32,470 nt of DNA from Pseudomonadota bacterium. GTDB lineage: Bacteria > Pseudomonadota > Alphaproteobacteria > Reyranellales > Reyranellaceae. The stretch's first letter is position 1. Each line of letters begins with the position of its first letter. Below, in pieces: positions 6,362 to 14,007 of this stretch. The notes under the pieces are model-generated. The model ran no database searches, had not been told where the DNA came from, and worked only from the letters and a program-made list of their open reading frames with translations. The stretch covers positions 1 to 32,470 of the forward strand of contig JAIUOX010000049.1 of assembly GCA_020160955.1 (NCBI GenBank), in the 5' to 3' direction. A program made the position numbers and the translations under genes.

Positions 6362-8169
6362 AGGTTGATGCTGGACCGGGTCGCCTTGCCCCAGTCGATG
6401 AAGTCCCGGAACGGCAGGAACGAGCCGTCGTCGACGCCGATCTCGCGGGCGATCGCGGCATTCAGCTTGCCGTTCATGCGCGCGACCAGGTCGCGGTTGC
6501 GCTCGAAGTCGTGCGCGAGGTTCACGACCTCGTCCGGATCGGCCTGGAGATCGTAGAGCTCGAGGTCGTTGTCGCGCCGCAGGTCGTCGAGCGTGAGCGG
6601 CGTGTTGAAGCCGCGGAAGCCGAAGTAGCGCGTGAAGCGGTAGCGCTCGTCGGTGATCGAGCGGATGCAGACGCGCAGCGACCAGTCGACCGGCAGGGCC
6701 TCGATCGTCTTCAGCTGGTCGGCGCGGGCGATCGCCTTGTTCTCCAGCGTCTCGTAGAGGAAGCGGGTGAACGCCGGGTCGTGCACCATCAGCTGGCTGT
6801 AGCAGAACAGCACGCCGCCGCGCGATCGCGTGAACTCGGGATCGACCGGCTTGCGCAGCAGCGGCGACAGGTCCTTGCCCTTCATCCGGGCCATCGTGTC
6901 GGCGACCGCGGCGGTGGGCTTGCCGGTGAGGCCGACCACGGTCGGCACGATGTCGAGGTGCGAGGTCAGCTCGCGGCAGCTCTGGCCGCCCGGCGTCTCG
7001 GGGTGGACCACCAGGAACGGCACGTGGTTCTGCTGCCGGTAGGCGGTGGTGCCCTTGCCCGTGAGGCCGCCGTGCGAGCTCAGCAGTTCGCCGTGATCGG
7101 AGGTGAAGATCACGATGGTCTTGTCGGTCAGGCCGAGCCGGTCGAGCTGGTCGAGCAGGGCGACGACCTGCTGGTCGACGTCGCGGATCGCGTTGAGATA
7201 GTAGTTCTGGCGCTGGCGGACGCGTCGTTCCTCGTTCGGCACGATGCCGGTCAGGTAGCCGTTGGCGGCGTGGTAGATGCGGTGCGCCGGGACGCGGCCG
7301 GGCGCATCGAGCGGCTGTTGCCACGTCGATTGCAGCGGCACGTCGTTCCATTGCGGACGGTAGAACGAATCCTCGGGCGGGAAGGCGATGGCGAGCTTCG
7401 CATCCTTGCCCTGCACGACCGGGCCGCCCGGCTGGTCGGTGTTCACCCACATCACGTCGTGCGGGTTCACGAAGTTGACCGCGAGGTACCAGGGTTGGCG
7501 CTTGTCGGTCATTGGCCGGCCCTTGGCCTTCAGCCACTGGACCGCCTGCGCCGTGGTCAGCGCGTCGTACTGGTAGCCGCCCAGCGCGCCCTCGATGTAG
7601 TCGCCGGTGCCGGTGTAGTCGAAGAAGCCGTAGTCGCGATCCATCGTGCTCTCGAAGAGCGCCTTGATGTGATCGGGATGGTTCTCCATCGCCATCGCGG
7701 CGTTGAGGTGCCACTTGCCCTTGTAGGCGGGGTAGTAGCCCAGGGTGCTCAGGATCTTGCCGACCGTCGGCAGGCGCGCGTCGAGGCTCTTCATGTAGGG
7801 CACGCCGGCATTGTCGAAGATGCCGTTCAGCGGCATGTGCAGGCCGGTATAGATCACGGCGCGCGAGGCCGAGCACATGTCGGCCGCGATGTGGTGGTTC
7901 TCGAAGAAGGTGCCGGTGCGCCGCAGCCGCTCGCGGCCGGGCAGGGGGATCGGCCAGGCCGGGCCGAAGTAGCGTTCCTGGTCGGTCAGGATGAACAGGA
8001 TGTTGTAGCCGCCGTCGTTCGAGCCCGGCGCCTGCGGCGACGGGAAGGCGCCCTGGCTGCCGCCGCTGATCGACGGCGCCTGCGCCAGCACGGTGTCTGG
8101 CAGAAGCCCGGCGCCCGCCGTGGCGGCGCCGGCCTTGAGGAATTCGCGACGGGAGGAGGGCTGGGTCAC
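6358..8169 (-). CDS. Tat-exported type I (formylglycine) sulfatase
   Basis: The 603-residue protein begins with a twin-arginine signal (SRREFLKAG, then a hydrophobic stretch ending near AQA at 29-31), so it acts in the periplasm. The sulfatase fold is clear: metal ligand Asp63 (LTDQ), the maturation motif C-S-A-S-R with Cys99, KGKWH at 150-154, His237 (NPHD), SDHGE with Asp358 and His359, and Lys372. The usual Pro of CxPxR is Ala here; the broader motif Cx(P/A)xR is still a known target of formylglycine generation. The C-terminal ELYDLQADPDEVVNLA is typical of aryl- and choline-sulfatase-like enzymes. It should release sulfate from an organic ester; the substrate is unknown. The start is GTG 8169 with no clear ribosome site, 21 bases after and in frame with the preceding gene's stop, so coupling is likely. 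It is the third gene of a binding protein/propeller/sulfatase operon. Confidence 0.9.
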   Translation of the reverse strand: MTQPSSRREFLKAGAATAGAGLLPDTVLAQAPSISGGSQGAFPSPQAPGSNDGGYNILFILTDQERYFGPAWPIPLPGRERLRRTGTFFENHHIAADMCSASRAVIYTGLHMPLNGIFDNAGVPYMKSLDARLPTVGKILSTLGYYPAYKGKWHLNAAMAMENHPDHIKALFESTMDRDYGFFDYTGTGDYIEGALGGYQYDALTTAQAVQWLKAKGRPMTDKRQPWYLAVNFVNPHDVMWVNTDQPGGPVVQGKDAKLAIAFPPEDSFYRPQWNDVPLQSTWQQPLDAPGRVPAHRIYHAANGYLTGIVPNEERRVRQRQNYYLNAIRDVDQQVVALLDQLDRLGLTDKTIVIFTSDHGELLSSHGGLTGKGTTAYRQQNHVPFLVVHPETPGGQSCRELTSHLDIVPTVVGLTGKPTAAVADTMARMKGKDLSPLLRKPVDPEFTRSRGGVLFCYSQLMVHDPAFTRFLYETLENKAIARADQLKTIEALPVDWSLRVCIRSITDERYRFTRYFGFRGFNTPLTLDDLRRDNDLELYDLQADPDEVVNLAHDFERNRDLVARMNGKLNAAIAREIGVDDGSFLPFRDFIDWGKATRSSINL

Positions 8170-8190
8170 CGGGGTGACATAGCCCGCCGG

Positions 8191-9243
8191 TCAGCCGCAG
8201 GCCACGGAGTAGATGTGCTGGACCTCGCCGGGCAACGGCATCGCTTCCCAGGTCCTGCCGCCGTCGCGCGTGCCGAACACCTCGCCGTCGTAGCGGGCGC
8301 CGATATAGACCTGGTCGGGATCGGTCTGGTGCAGGCCGATCGACATGATGGTGCCGTGCACCTGGACCTTGTCGAAGCGCTGCCAGCTCTTGCCGCCGTC
8401 GCCGCTGCGATAGAGGCCGCCGTCCTTGCTGGCCGCGGCGACCGACAGCGCGGCGTACAGCGTGTTGGGCTGGCTGGGCGCCGCCTTGACGTCGCGGCCG
8501 TAGGTGGTCGGCGAGAAGCGGCCGACTTCCATGTCCTGCCAACTCTTGCCGCCGTCGTGGGTGCGGAACAGTCCCATGCGCACCGCGAGGATGGGCGCGT
8601 CGGGCTGGGCCGGGTCGATGGTGATGGCGTGGCCGTCGAGCATGCCCTCGGCCGTGGTGTCGCTCACGATCTTGCTCTTGAGATGGGGCAGCTCGGCCAG
8701 CTTCATCAGGCCGGCGCTGCAATCCTCCCAGCTCTCGCCGCCGTCGGTGCTGCGCATCACGCCGTTGATCTCGAGCGCGGCGTAGATCTCGTCGGGACGG
8801 GACGGGCTCTGGGCCAGCCGCATGACGCGGTTGGCGAACGGGCCCTTGCAGTGCTCGGCGATGCGCGGCGTCGGCAGGCGGCGCCACGTCGCGCCGCCGT
8901 CGTCGCTGCGGTAGACGTCGATCGGCGAGGCCCCGGCGAAGATTCGCCGGGGATCGCGGCTGTCGACGAGGAAGCACCAGACCTGCCGCCCGGCATCGGG
9001 GAAGGCGGTCCGGCGGAAGGTGGCGCCGCGGTCGGTGCTGCGCCACACGCCGTCGCTGGTTCCCGCGAACACCGTCTGCGGGTCCTTGGGATGGACGAAG
9101 ACTGTGTAGGCCTCGACCGTGCCCAGGACATGCTGCCAGTCGCGCCCGTCGACGGGCCGGCGGAACACCCCGACCTTGCCCGGATGATCGGGCTGGCCGA
9201 AGTAGCCCGCCACGCCCGCGAAGATGTGCGACTGGTCCGCCAT
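8191..9243 (-). CDS. Asp-box (BNR) beta-propeller protein, sialidase/Ycf48-like
   Basis: The 350-residue protein carries six Asp-box repeats of the form S-x-D-x-G-x-T/S-W/F: about 69-76 (STDRGATF), 113-120 (SDDGGATW), 165-172 (STDGGESW), 228-235 (THDGGKSW), 280-287 (SGDGGKSW) and 325-332 (TRDGGRTW). Each closes a propeller blade, as in sialidases, sortilin/VPS10 proteins and Ycf48. The conserved Arg triad and Asp/Tyr/Glu set of sialidases are not evident, so glycosidase activity is doubtful. Start ATG 9243 has a GGAG ribosome site seven bases upstream. No signal peptide is visible, although both operon neighbours are exported. It lies 14 bases after the binding-protein gene and 21 before the sulfatase. 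A scaffold or glycan-binding role is only a guess. Confidence 0.8.
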   Translation of the reverse strand: MADQSHIFAGVAGYFGQPDHPGKVGVFRRPVDGRDWQHVLGTVEAYTVFVHPKDPQTVFAGTSDGVWRSTDRGATFRRTAFPDAGRQVWCFLVDSRDPRRIFAGASPIDVYRSDDGGATWRRLPTPRIAEHCKGPFANRVMRLAQSPSRPDEIYAALEINGVMRSTDGGESWEDCSAGLMKLAELPHLKSKIVSDTTAEGMLDGHAITIDPAQPDAPILAVRMGLFRTHDGGKSWQDMEVGRFSPTTYGRDVKAAPSQPNTLYAALSVAAASKDGGLYRSGDGGKSWQRFDKVQVHGTIMSIGLHQTDPDQVYIGARYDGEVFGTRDGGRTWEAMPLPGEVQHIYSVACG

Positions 9244-9257
9244 GTCGGTCTCCGTGC

Positions 9258-10478
9258 TCAGTTCTTCTTCGCGACCATCGGGCAACCGCCCTGGTCCATC
9301 GGCCGGAAGGCCTCGTCGGCCGGGATCGTGGCGATCAGGTTGTAGTAATCCCACGGGCCCTTGGACTCGGACGGCTTCTTGACCTCGAACAGGTACATGT
9401 CGTGCATCTTGCGGCCGTCCGGACGGATCCACGACTTGCCGAACACCGGGTCGTCCCAGGTGCCTTCCTTCATCTTCGCCATGACCTTCTCAGGATTGTC
9501 CGTGCCCACCGCCTTCACGGCGTTGAGGTAGGCCAGCACCGCCGAGTAGAAGCCGGCCTGCGCCATGGTCGGCATCTTGCCCTTGAAGCGCTCGGCGAAG
9601 CGCTTGGAGAAGGCGCGGGTCTTGTCGTTGAGGTCCCAGTAGAACGCCTCGGTCAGCGACAGGCCCTGGGCGCGCTCGAGGCCCAGCGAGTGGACGTCGC
9701 TCACGAACACCAGCAGGCCGGCCAGCTTCTGGCCGCCCTTGACGATGCCGAACTCGGCCGCCTGCTTGATCGAGTTGATGGTGTCGCCGCCGGCGTTGGC
9801 GAGACCGATGATCTGCGCCTTCGACGCCTGCGCCTGCAGCAGGAACGACGAGAAGTCGTTGGTGTTGATCGGGTGCTTGACCTCGCCCAGCACCTTGCCG
9901 CCGTTCTTGGTCACGACCGCCGCGACGTCGCGCTGCAGGGCGTAACCGAAGGCATAGTCGGCGGTCAGGAAGAACCAGTTCTTGCCGCCGGCCTTGACCA
10001 CCGCCGAGCCGGTGCCGTTGGCCAGCGCCGAGGTGTCGTACACCCAGTGCACGGTGTAGGGATTGCAGAGCTTGCCGGTGATGTCCGACGAGGCCGGGTC
10101 GGGCGCGAGGAAGATCTTCTTCTTCTCGCCGGCGACGTTGGCCACGGCGATCGACGAGGACGAGGCCCCGGCGCCGAGGATCACGTCGACATTCTCGTTG
10201 TCGAACCAGCGGCCCGCCGTGGTCGCGGCGACGTCGGCCTTGTTCTGGATGTCGCTCGACACGAACTCGATCTTCTTGCCGAGCACGGTGCCGCCGAAGT
10301 CCTCGATCGCCATCTGCGCGGCCAGCACCGCGCCAGGCCCGTTGATGTCGGCGTAAAGGCTCGACAGGTCGGTCGCGACGCCGATCTTCACCGTGTCGTT
10401 GGACAGCTGCGCCTGCGCGGGCAGGCTCCAGGCGGCGGCGAGGCACAGCATCGCCGATCCCATCAATCCACGTCTCAT
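9258..10478 (-). CDS. ABC transporter periplasmic binding protein (LivK-like, Peripla_BP_6)
   Basis: The 406-residue protein has a Sec signal peptide (MRRGLMGSAMLCLAAAWSLP, cleavage after AQA near residue 23) followed by the type I periplasmic binding fold: VKIGVATDLSSLYADINGPGAVLAAQMAIEDF in the first lobe, GAGASSSS at the ligand-binding loop, and FFLTADYAFGYALQRDV in the second lobe. Such proteins bind branched-chain amino acids, amides or aromatic compounds and deliver them to Liv-type ABC permeases. No permease or ATPase genes accompany it in the window, so it must share a transporter encoded elsewhere or act as a sensor. Ribosome site GGGAG precedes ATG 10478. It leads an operon with the Asp-box protein and the sulfatase, suggesting that the ligand could be a sulfated compound or its product. 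The ligand is not identifiable. Confidence 0.9.
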   Translation of the reverse strand: MRRGLMGSAMLCLAAAWSLPAQAQLSNDTVKIGVATDLSSLYADINGPGAVLAAQMAIEDFGGTVLGKKIEFVSSDIQNKADVAATTAGRWFDNENVDVILGAGASSSSIAVANVAGEKKKIFLAPDPASSDITGKLCNPYTVHWVYDTSALANGTGSAVVKAGGKNWFFLTADYAFGYALQRDVAAVVTKNGGKVLGEVKHPINTNDFSSFLLQAQASKAQIIGLANAGGDTINSIKQAAEFGIVKGGQKLAGLLVFVSDVHSLGLERAQGLSLTEAFYWDLNDKTRAFSKRFAERFKGKMPTMAQAGFYSAVLAYLNAVKAVGTDNPEKVMAKMKEGTWDDPVFGKSWIRPDGRKMHDMYLFEVKKPSESKGPWDYYNLIATIPADEAFRPMDQGGCPMVAKKN

Positions 10479-10568
10479 TTCGTTTCACTCCCAAGGCTTT
10501 GTAGTTGAGCCGAGCCTAGCAAGGTGCTGGCATGCTGCAAAGCGCGAGCAGGAGGAGAACGCCGGGCC

Positions 10569-11309
10569 ATGATCGAGAAGACACTGGACATCCCGACCCG
10601 GGATGGCGCGATGGAGACCTTCGTTTGCCATCCGGAACGCGGCGGCCCGTACCCGCCGGTGCTGTTCCTGATGGATGCGCCCGGCATCCGCGAGGAGCTG
10701 TACGACATGGCCCGCCGGCTGGCGACGGTCGGCTACTACGTGCTGTTGCCGAACCTCTATTACCGCGCCGGACGCGATACCAAGTACGGTCCGGACGTCC
10801 TCGAGCACGGCAGCGCCGAACACACGCGCATGCGCGCGGTGCGCACGAAGATGACGATCCCGCCGGTGATGGACGATGTCGCGGCGCTGATCGCCTTCGC
10901 CGACGGCCAGGCCGCGGCGAAGAAGGGACCGGTCGGCGCGCACGGCTACTGCATGAGCGGCCCCTATGCGCTCGCCGCGGCCGCGCGCTATCCCGACCGC
11001 ATTGCCGCCGCGGCCTCGTTCTACGGAACGTGGCTGGTGAGCGACGCGGTGGAAAGCCCGCACCTCACGTTGGGCAAGGGCAGGGCAGAGCTCTACATCT
11101 CCTGCGCCGAGCACGACGACCTCGCGCCGCCCGACATGGTGAAGGAACTCAGGAAGCTGTTCGACGCCTCGGGCGCGGCGGGCGAGCTCGAAGTCCACCC
11201 GACGGTGCACCACGGCTTCGCGTTCCCGCAGCGCTGGTGCTACGACAAGCCGGCCGCCGAGCGGCACTGGGAGCGGCTGATCGCGCTGTACCGGCGCCGG
11301 CTCGGTTGA
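10569..11309 (+). CDS. Dienelactone hydrolase family protein
   Basis: The 246-residue alpha/beta hydrolase has the dienelactone-hydrolase triad: Cys128 in GYCMSG (126-131), Asp183 or Asp184 in AEHDDLAP, and His215 in HHGF. Family members open the lactone ring of dienelactones in the modified ortho-cleavage pathway, or hydrolyse other small esters, in the cytosol. ATG 10569 was chosen because the family begins at this point and a GGAGGAG ribosome site lies at 10551-10557, although 11 bases away. The gene diverges from the binding-protein operon and converges with the VOC gene, leaving only three bases between stops. No other chloroaromatic genes are nearby, so the physiological substrate is open. 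Confidence 0.9.
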   Translation: MIEKTLDIPTRDGAMETFVCHPERGGPYPPVLFLMDAPGIREELYDMARRLATVGYYVLLPNLYYRAGRDTKYGPDVLEHGSAEHTRMRAVRTKMTIPPVMDDVAALIAFADGQAAAKKGPVGAHGYCMSGPYALAAAARYPDRIAAAASFYGTWLVSDAVESPHLTLGKGRAELYISCAEHDDLAPPDMVKELRKLFDASGAAGELEVHPTVHHGFAFPQRWCYDKPAAERHWERLIALYRRRLG

Positions 11310-11312
11310 CGA

Positions 11313-11813
11313 TCAGCCGGCGCGGGCGCCGCGCTTGCCCTTCTGCCAGGCGTCGAGGTGCTCGCGCGCCCGGCTGGCCTTCGGGTCCATCGCCGCTTCC
11401 TGGCCCGGCACCTTGGCCGACAACTCGATGACGTAGCCGTTGGGATCGCGGAAGTAGATCGAGCGGATGAACTTGTGATCGGCGATGCCGCGGACCTCGC
11501 GGCCCTCGGCGCGACCCTTCGCCAGCATCGCCTCGAGCACGTCGGGCTCGACCTCGAGCGCGATGTGGAGGTCGAAGTCGTGCTGTTCCTTGAACTCGAA
11601 CGGCATGTCCGGGGCCTCGAAGAACGCCAGCGCCGACCCGTCGTCCATCTGGAAGAAGGAGTGCAGGACGCCGCTGCCGGTGCTGCGGCCGGTCATGGTC
11701 GTCTCGATCTTGAACGCGTTGACCAGTGGCAGGCCGAGGAAGTCCTCGTAGAAGCGGCGGGTCTCCTCGGAATCGCGGCAGCGATAGGCGTTGTGGTGCA
11801 GGCCCTTGATCAT
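11313..11813 (-). CDS. VOC-superfamily (glyoxalase/dioxygenase-like) protein
   Basis: The 166-residue protein has the paired beta-alpha-beta-beta-beta modules of the vicinal oxygen chelate fold. Likely metal ligands are a His in GLHHNAY near the N-terminus, a His in DLHIALEV near the middle, and the Glu of GYVIEL near the end, which fits a divalent-metal enzyme such as a glyoxalase, extradiol-type dioxygenase or fosfomycin-resistance-like protein. ATG 11813 has a strong GGAGGAG site six bases upstream; an earlier in-frame ATG at 11849 would place this ribosome site inside the gene. It shares its upstream region with the divergent cytochrome c gene and the FNR-type site at 11852-11865. The reaction cannot be assigned. 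Confidence 0.85.
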   Translation of the reverse strand: MIKGLHHNAYRCRDSEETRRFYEDFLGLPLVNAFKIETTMTGRSTGSGVLHSFFQMDDGSALAFFEAPDMPFEFKEQHDFDLHIALEVEPDVLEAMLAKGRAEGREVRGIADHKFIRSIYFRDPNGYVIELSAKVPGQEAAMDPKASRAREHLDAWQKGKRGARAG

Positions 11814-11851
11814 GACGGTCTCCTCCGGGGAGCCGAAGTATCCCGGCACGA

Positions 11852-11865
11852 TTGATTTGGCTCAA
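11852..11865. promoter_or_regulatory. FNR/FixK-type binding site (9 of 10 positions)
   Basis: TTGAT-TTGG-CTCAA differs from TTGAT-N4-ATCAA at one position. It lies between the VOC gene and the cytochrome c gene. Its centre (11858.5) is 41.5 bases before the cytochrome ATG, so activation at the classic -41.5 would place the transcript start at the start codon and exclude the ribosome site. The spacing is therefore unusual and could mean a different activation class or repression. Confidence 0.5.
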
Positions 11866-11899
11866 GGGAGCGAGCGGTAACCGGAAGGATCATCCGGTC

Positions 11900-12247
11900 A
11901 TGAACGGACGCTTTTCCTGTGTTCTTGGACTTGTCCTCGCAGCTTGCTCGGTCGGAGGGGCGGCGGCGCAGACGGTCGGCGATGCCGGCCCGGGCCTCGC
12001 GCTGGCCCGGCAGGTCTGCAGCGAGTGCCACGACGTGCTGGCGCCCGCGACCCGGTCGCCCAATCCCAAGGCCCCGGGCTTCGTCGCGCTCGCCGCGACG
12101 CCGGGCATGACCGCGACCGCCCTGACCATCGCGCTGACCACGCCGCATGCCGGGATGCCGATGTTCCGGCTGACCGAGACGCAGCGCGCCGACCTGATCG
12201 GCTACATCCTGGGGCTGAAGGCGGCCGACCGCGCGCCGGGCCGCTGA
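11900..12247 (+). CDS. Small exported c-type cytochrome
   Basis: The 115-residue protein has a signal peptide (residues 1-23, ending GGAAAQ) and one haem-binding motif C40-S-E-C43-H44. The sixth ligand is probably Met86 in HAGMPMF. The C-terminal helix TETQRADLIGYILGL is typical of class I cytochromes c. It should carry electrons in the periplasm; the partner is unknown and no oxidase or dehydrogenase is adjacent. ATG 11900 was chosen because it gives a complete signal peptide and a GGAAGGA ribosome site at 11883-11889. The FNR-type site upstream and the Crp/Fnr regulator downstream suggest a link with oxygen or redox control. Confidence 0.9.
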   Translation: MNGRFSCVLGLVLAACSVGGAAAQTVGDAGPGLALARQVCSECHDVLAPATRSPNPKAPGFVALAATPGMTATALTIALTTPHAGMPMFRLTETQRADLIGYILGLKAADRAPGR

Positions 12248-12379
12248 AGTCGCGACTTGTTGTCAGGCAAGTGAAGCAAGAACGGGACGGACCGGCGAAC
12301 CCGTGATTCTCCGCATTATCGCTGAAGATACTGTGAAAATTGTGTGGCGACAGGCACTTCTCGGACCTACTGAAGATTC

Positions 12380-13189
12380 ATGGCCGATCACATCGCTCGC
12401 GCGCTTGGTTCGCCAGTTTCTGTGCCGTCGGCACGTCCTGGTGAGTTTGCTTTACGGACCGGTGGTCCGGTCCGCCCCGTACCGTCCGCTCCCGCCGAGA
12501 CGCGGCCGGAGGTCACGGCCGCCTTTCCGCCGGCGGTCATGGCCGAGCTGGTGCGCGATGCCCGCCCGGTCAGCCTGCGCCGCGGTGCCCTGCTGTTCAG
12601 CAAGGGCGACCCGGTCGTCACCTGCTGGTTCATGCTGAAGGGCGTGGTCAAGCTGACGGTGTCGACCTCGCAGGGACACGAACGCATCCTGGCGCTGCAG
12701 GGCAAGGGCGTGCTGGTCGGCGCGCTCGGCCTGATGGACGGGCAGCCGCACTCGACCAGCGCGACCACGCTCACCGACTGCCACGCCATGGCGATCTCCA
12801 GCGCCAGCTTCGCGGACGTCCGGGCCCGGCATCCCGAGGTCGAGAGGGCGCTGGTCGGCATCCTGGCCGGCAAGCTGCGGCAGGCCGCCGACAACGCCGC
12901 CTGGGGCGGGTTGCTCAATGCCCGGCAACGCATCGCCCGCTCGGTGCTCGAGTTCGCCTCGATGCTGGGCGAACCGATCGGCGAGGGCCAGACGGTGATC
13001 GACCGGGCAATCACCCATGCCGACATCGCCGCCCTGGCCTTCGTGTCGCGCGAGGAAGTCACGCGCACGCTGAGCGGCTGGAAGCGGGCCGGCGTGGTCG
13101 GCACGGCGGCGGGCCAGGCGCTGGTCGTGGACACCGCGGGCCTCGAGCGCGAGGCCGCGGACGCACCGGTTTCCCGGTCAGCCGGCTAG
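12380..13189 (+). CDS. Crp/Fnr-family transcriptional regulator
   Basis: The 269-residue protein has an N-terminal Ala/Pro-rich extension (1-50), a cyclic-nucleotide-binding-like barrel (about 55-160, with RRGALLFSKGD at 67-77) and a Crp-type helix-turn-helix (about 211-240, ITHADIAALAFVSREEVTRTL). The recognition helix has Arg224, Glu225 and Arg229 at the positions of the CRP R-E-x-x-x-R set, rather than the FNR E-x-x-S-R set. The barrel has ALGLMDGQPHSTSA where CRP has the Glu and Arg-Ser that hold cAMP, so cAMP binding is unlikely. It lacks an N-terminal Cys cluster for an iron-sulphur centre. ATG 12380 has no strong ribosome site; ATG 12539 is possible and would remove the extension. The signal is unknown; a haem- or redox-linked ligand is only a guess. 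Confidence 0.88.
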   Translation: MADHIARALGSPVSVPSARPGEFALRTGGPVRPVPSAPAETRPEVTAAFPPAVMAELVRDARPVSLRRGALLFSKGDPVVTCWFMLKGVVKLTVSTSQGHERILALQGKGVLVGALGLMDGQPHSTSATTLTDCHAMAISSASFADVRARHPEVERALVGILAGKLRQAADNAAWGGLLNARQRIARSVLEFASMLGEPIGEGQTVIDRAITHADIAALAFVSREEVTRTLSGWKRAGVVGTAAGQALVVDTAGLEREAADAPVSRSAG

Positions 13190-13218
13190 ATCCGCTCGGG
13201 CTTGCCAGCCCGCAGGCG

Positions 13219-13998
13219 ATGCCGCACCGTGCGGCCATGGTGTCCTTCCCGAAGCGCGTGGCCAGGGTGGCCCTGGTCGTCGTGACCTTCGCCCTCGCCG
13301 CGGTGGGCGCAGGGCCGCTGCGGGCGGCCGAGCCCGTCGACCTCCTGCTGGTGCTGGCCGCCGACGTGTCGCGCAGCGTCACCGAGCCGAAGTTCCGCCT
13401 GCAACGCGAGGGCGCCGCCGCGGCTATCACCCATCCCGAGGTCGTGAGGGCGATGACGTCCGGTCCCAACCGGCGCATCGCGGTCTGCTTCCTCGAATGG
13501 GCCACCGCCGGCCAGCAGGCGGTCGTCGTCGACTGGATGGCGATCGGCGACGGCAAGGCGGCACGCGATTTCGGCGACCGGCTGGTCGAGGCGCCGCGCT
13601 CCTTCGCCGGCAGCACCTCGATCAGCGCCGCCATCGACTTCTCGATGGCCCAGCTAGAGCGCGCGCCGTTCCAGGCCGAGCGGCGCGTGATCGACATCTC
13701 GGGCGACGGCAACAACAACTCCGGCCGGCCGGTGCAGGGCGCGCGCGACGAGGCGCTGGCCAAGGGCGTGACGATCAACGCCCTGGTCATCCTGACGCCG
13801 ATCGAGGAGTCGTTCCGGCCCGAGCACACCAACCCGCCGGGCGGACTGGAGAAGTATTTCCAGGACAACGTGATCGGCGGCTACGGCGCCTTCACGGTCG
13901 CCGCCGAGAGCCACGCCGACTTCGGCCGCGCCCTGACCAAGAAGCTGATCCAGGAAATAGCCGGCGCGACGCCACCGCAACTCGCCGTGGCGCCCTGA
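13219..13998 (+). CDS. DUF1194 protein, exported VWA-like
   Basis: The 259-residue protein has a signal peptide (about 1-37, hydrophobic VALVVVTFALAAVGAG, then LRAAEP) and a von Willebrand A-like domain. The metal-site motif D-x-S-x-S is at 49-53 (DVSRS), with further conserved segments FLEWA and ISGDGNNNSG. DUF1194 proteins are common in alphaproteobacteria and uncharacterised; the VWA fold suggests metal-dependent protein binding in the periplasm. ATG 13219 is used; ATG 13237, six codons later, would give a more compact signal peptide and cannot be ruled out. It lies 29 bases after the Crp/Fnr gene on the same strand, possibly co-transcribed, and converges on trpG with nine bases between stops. 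Confidence 0.85.
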   Translation: MPHRAAMVSFPKRVARVALVVVTFALAAVGAGPLRAAEPVDLLLVLAADVSRSVTEPKFRLQREGAAAAITHPEVVRAMTSGPNRRIAVCFLEWATAGQQAVVVDWMAIGDGKAARDFGDRLVEAPRSFAGSTSISAAIDFSMAQLERAPFQAERRVIDISGDGNNNSGRPVQGARDEALAKGVTINALVILTPIEESFRPEHTNPPGGLEKYFQDNVIGGYGAFTVAAESHADFGRALTKKLIQEIAGATPPQLAVAP

Positions 13999-14007
13999 CC
14001 GTCCGTC

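Noticed and set aside
8191..9243. Annotation of the Asp-box protein as an active sialidase.
   Set aside because: Asp-boxes mark the propeller fold, not the activity; the catalytic Arg triad and Glu/Tyr set are not recognisable.
4967..9345. Very long open frames antisense to the efflux, sulfatase and propeller genes on both strands.
   Set aside because: Their products are Arg/Ala/Gly/Pro-rich with no recognisable domains and lie over genes with clear families. In DNA with G/C third positions, stop codons are rare in the other frames.
12255..12272. ACTTG-N8-CAAGT inverted repeat upstream of the Crp/Fnr gene as a binding site for that family.
   Set aside because: The spacer is 8 bases rather than the 4-6 of Crp/Fnr sites and the half-sites do not match TTGAT or TGTGA.
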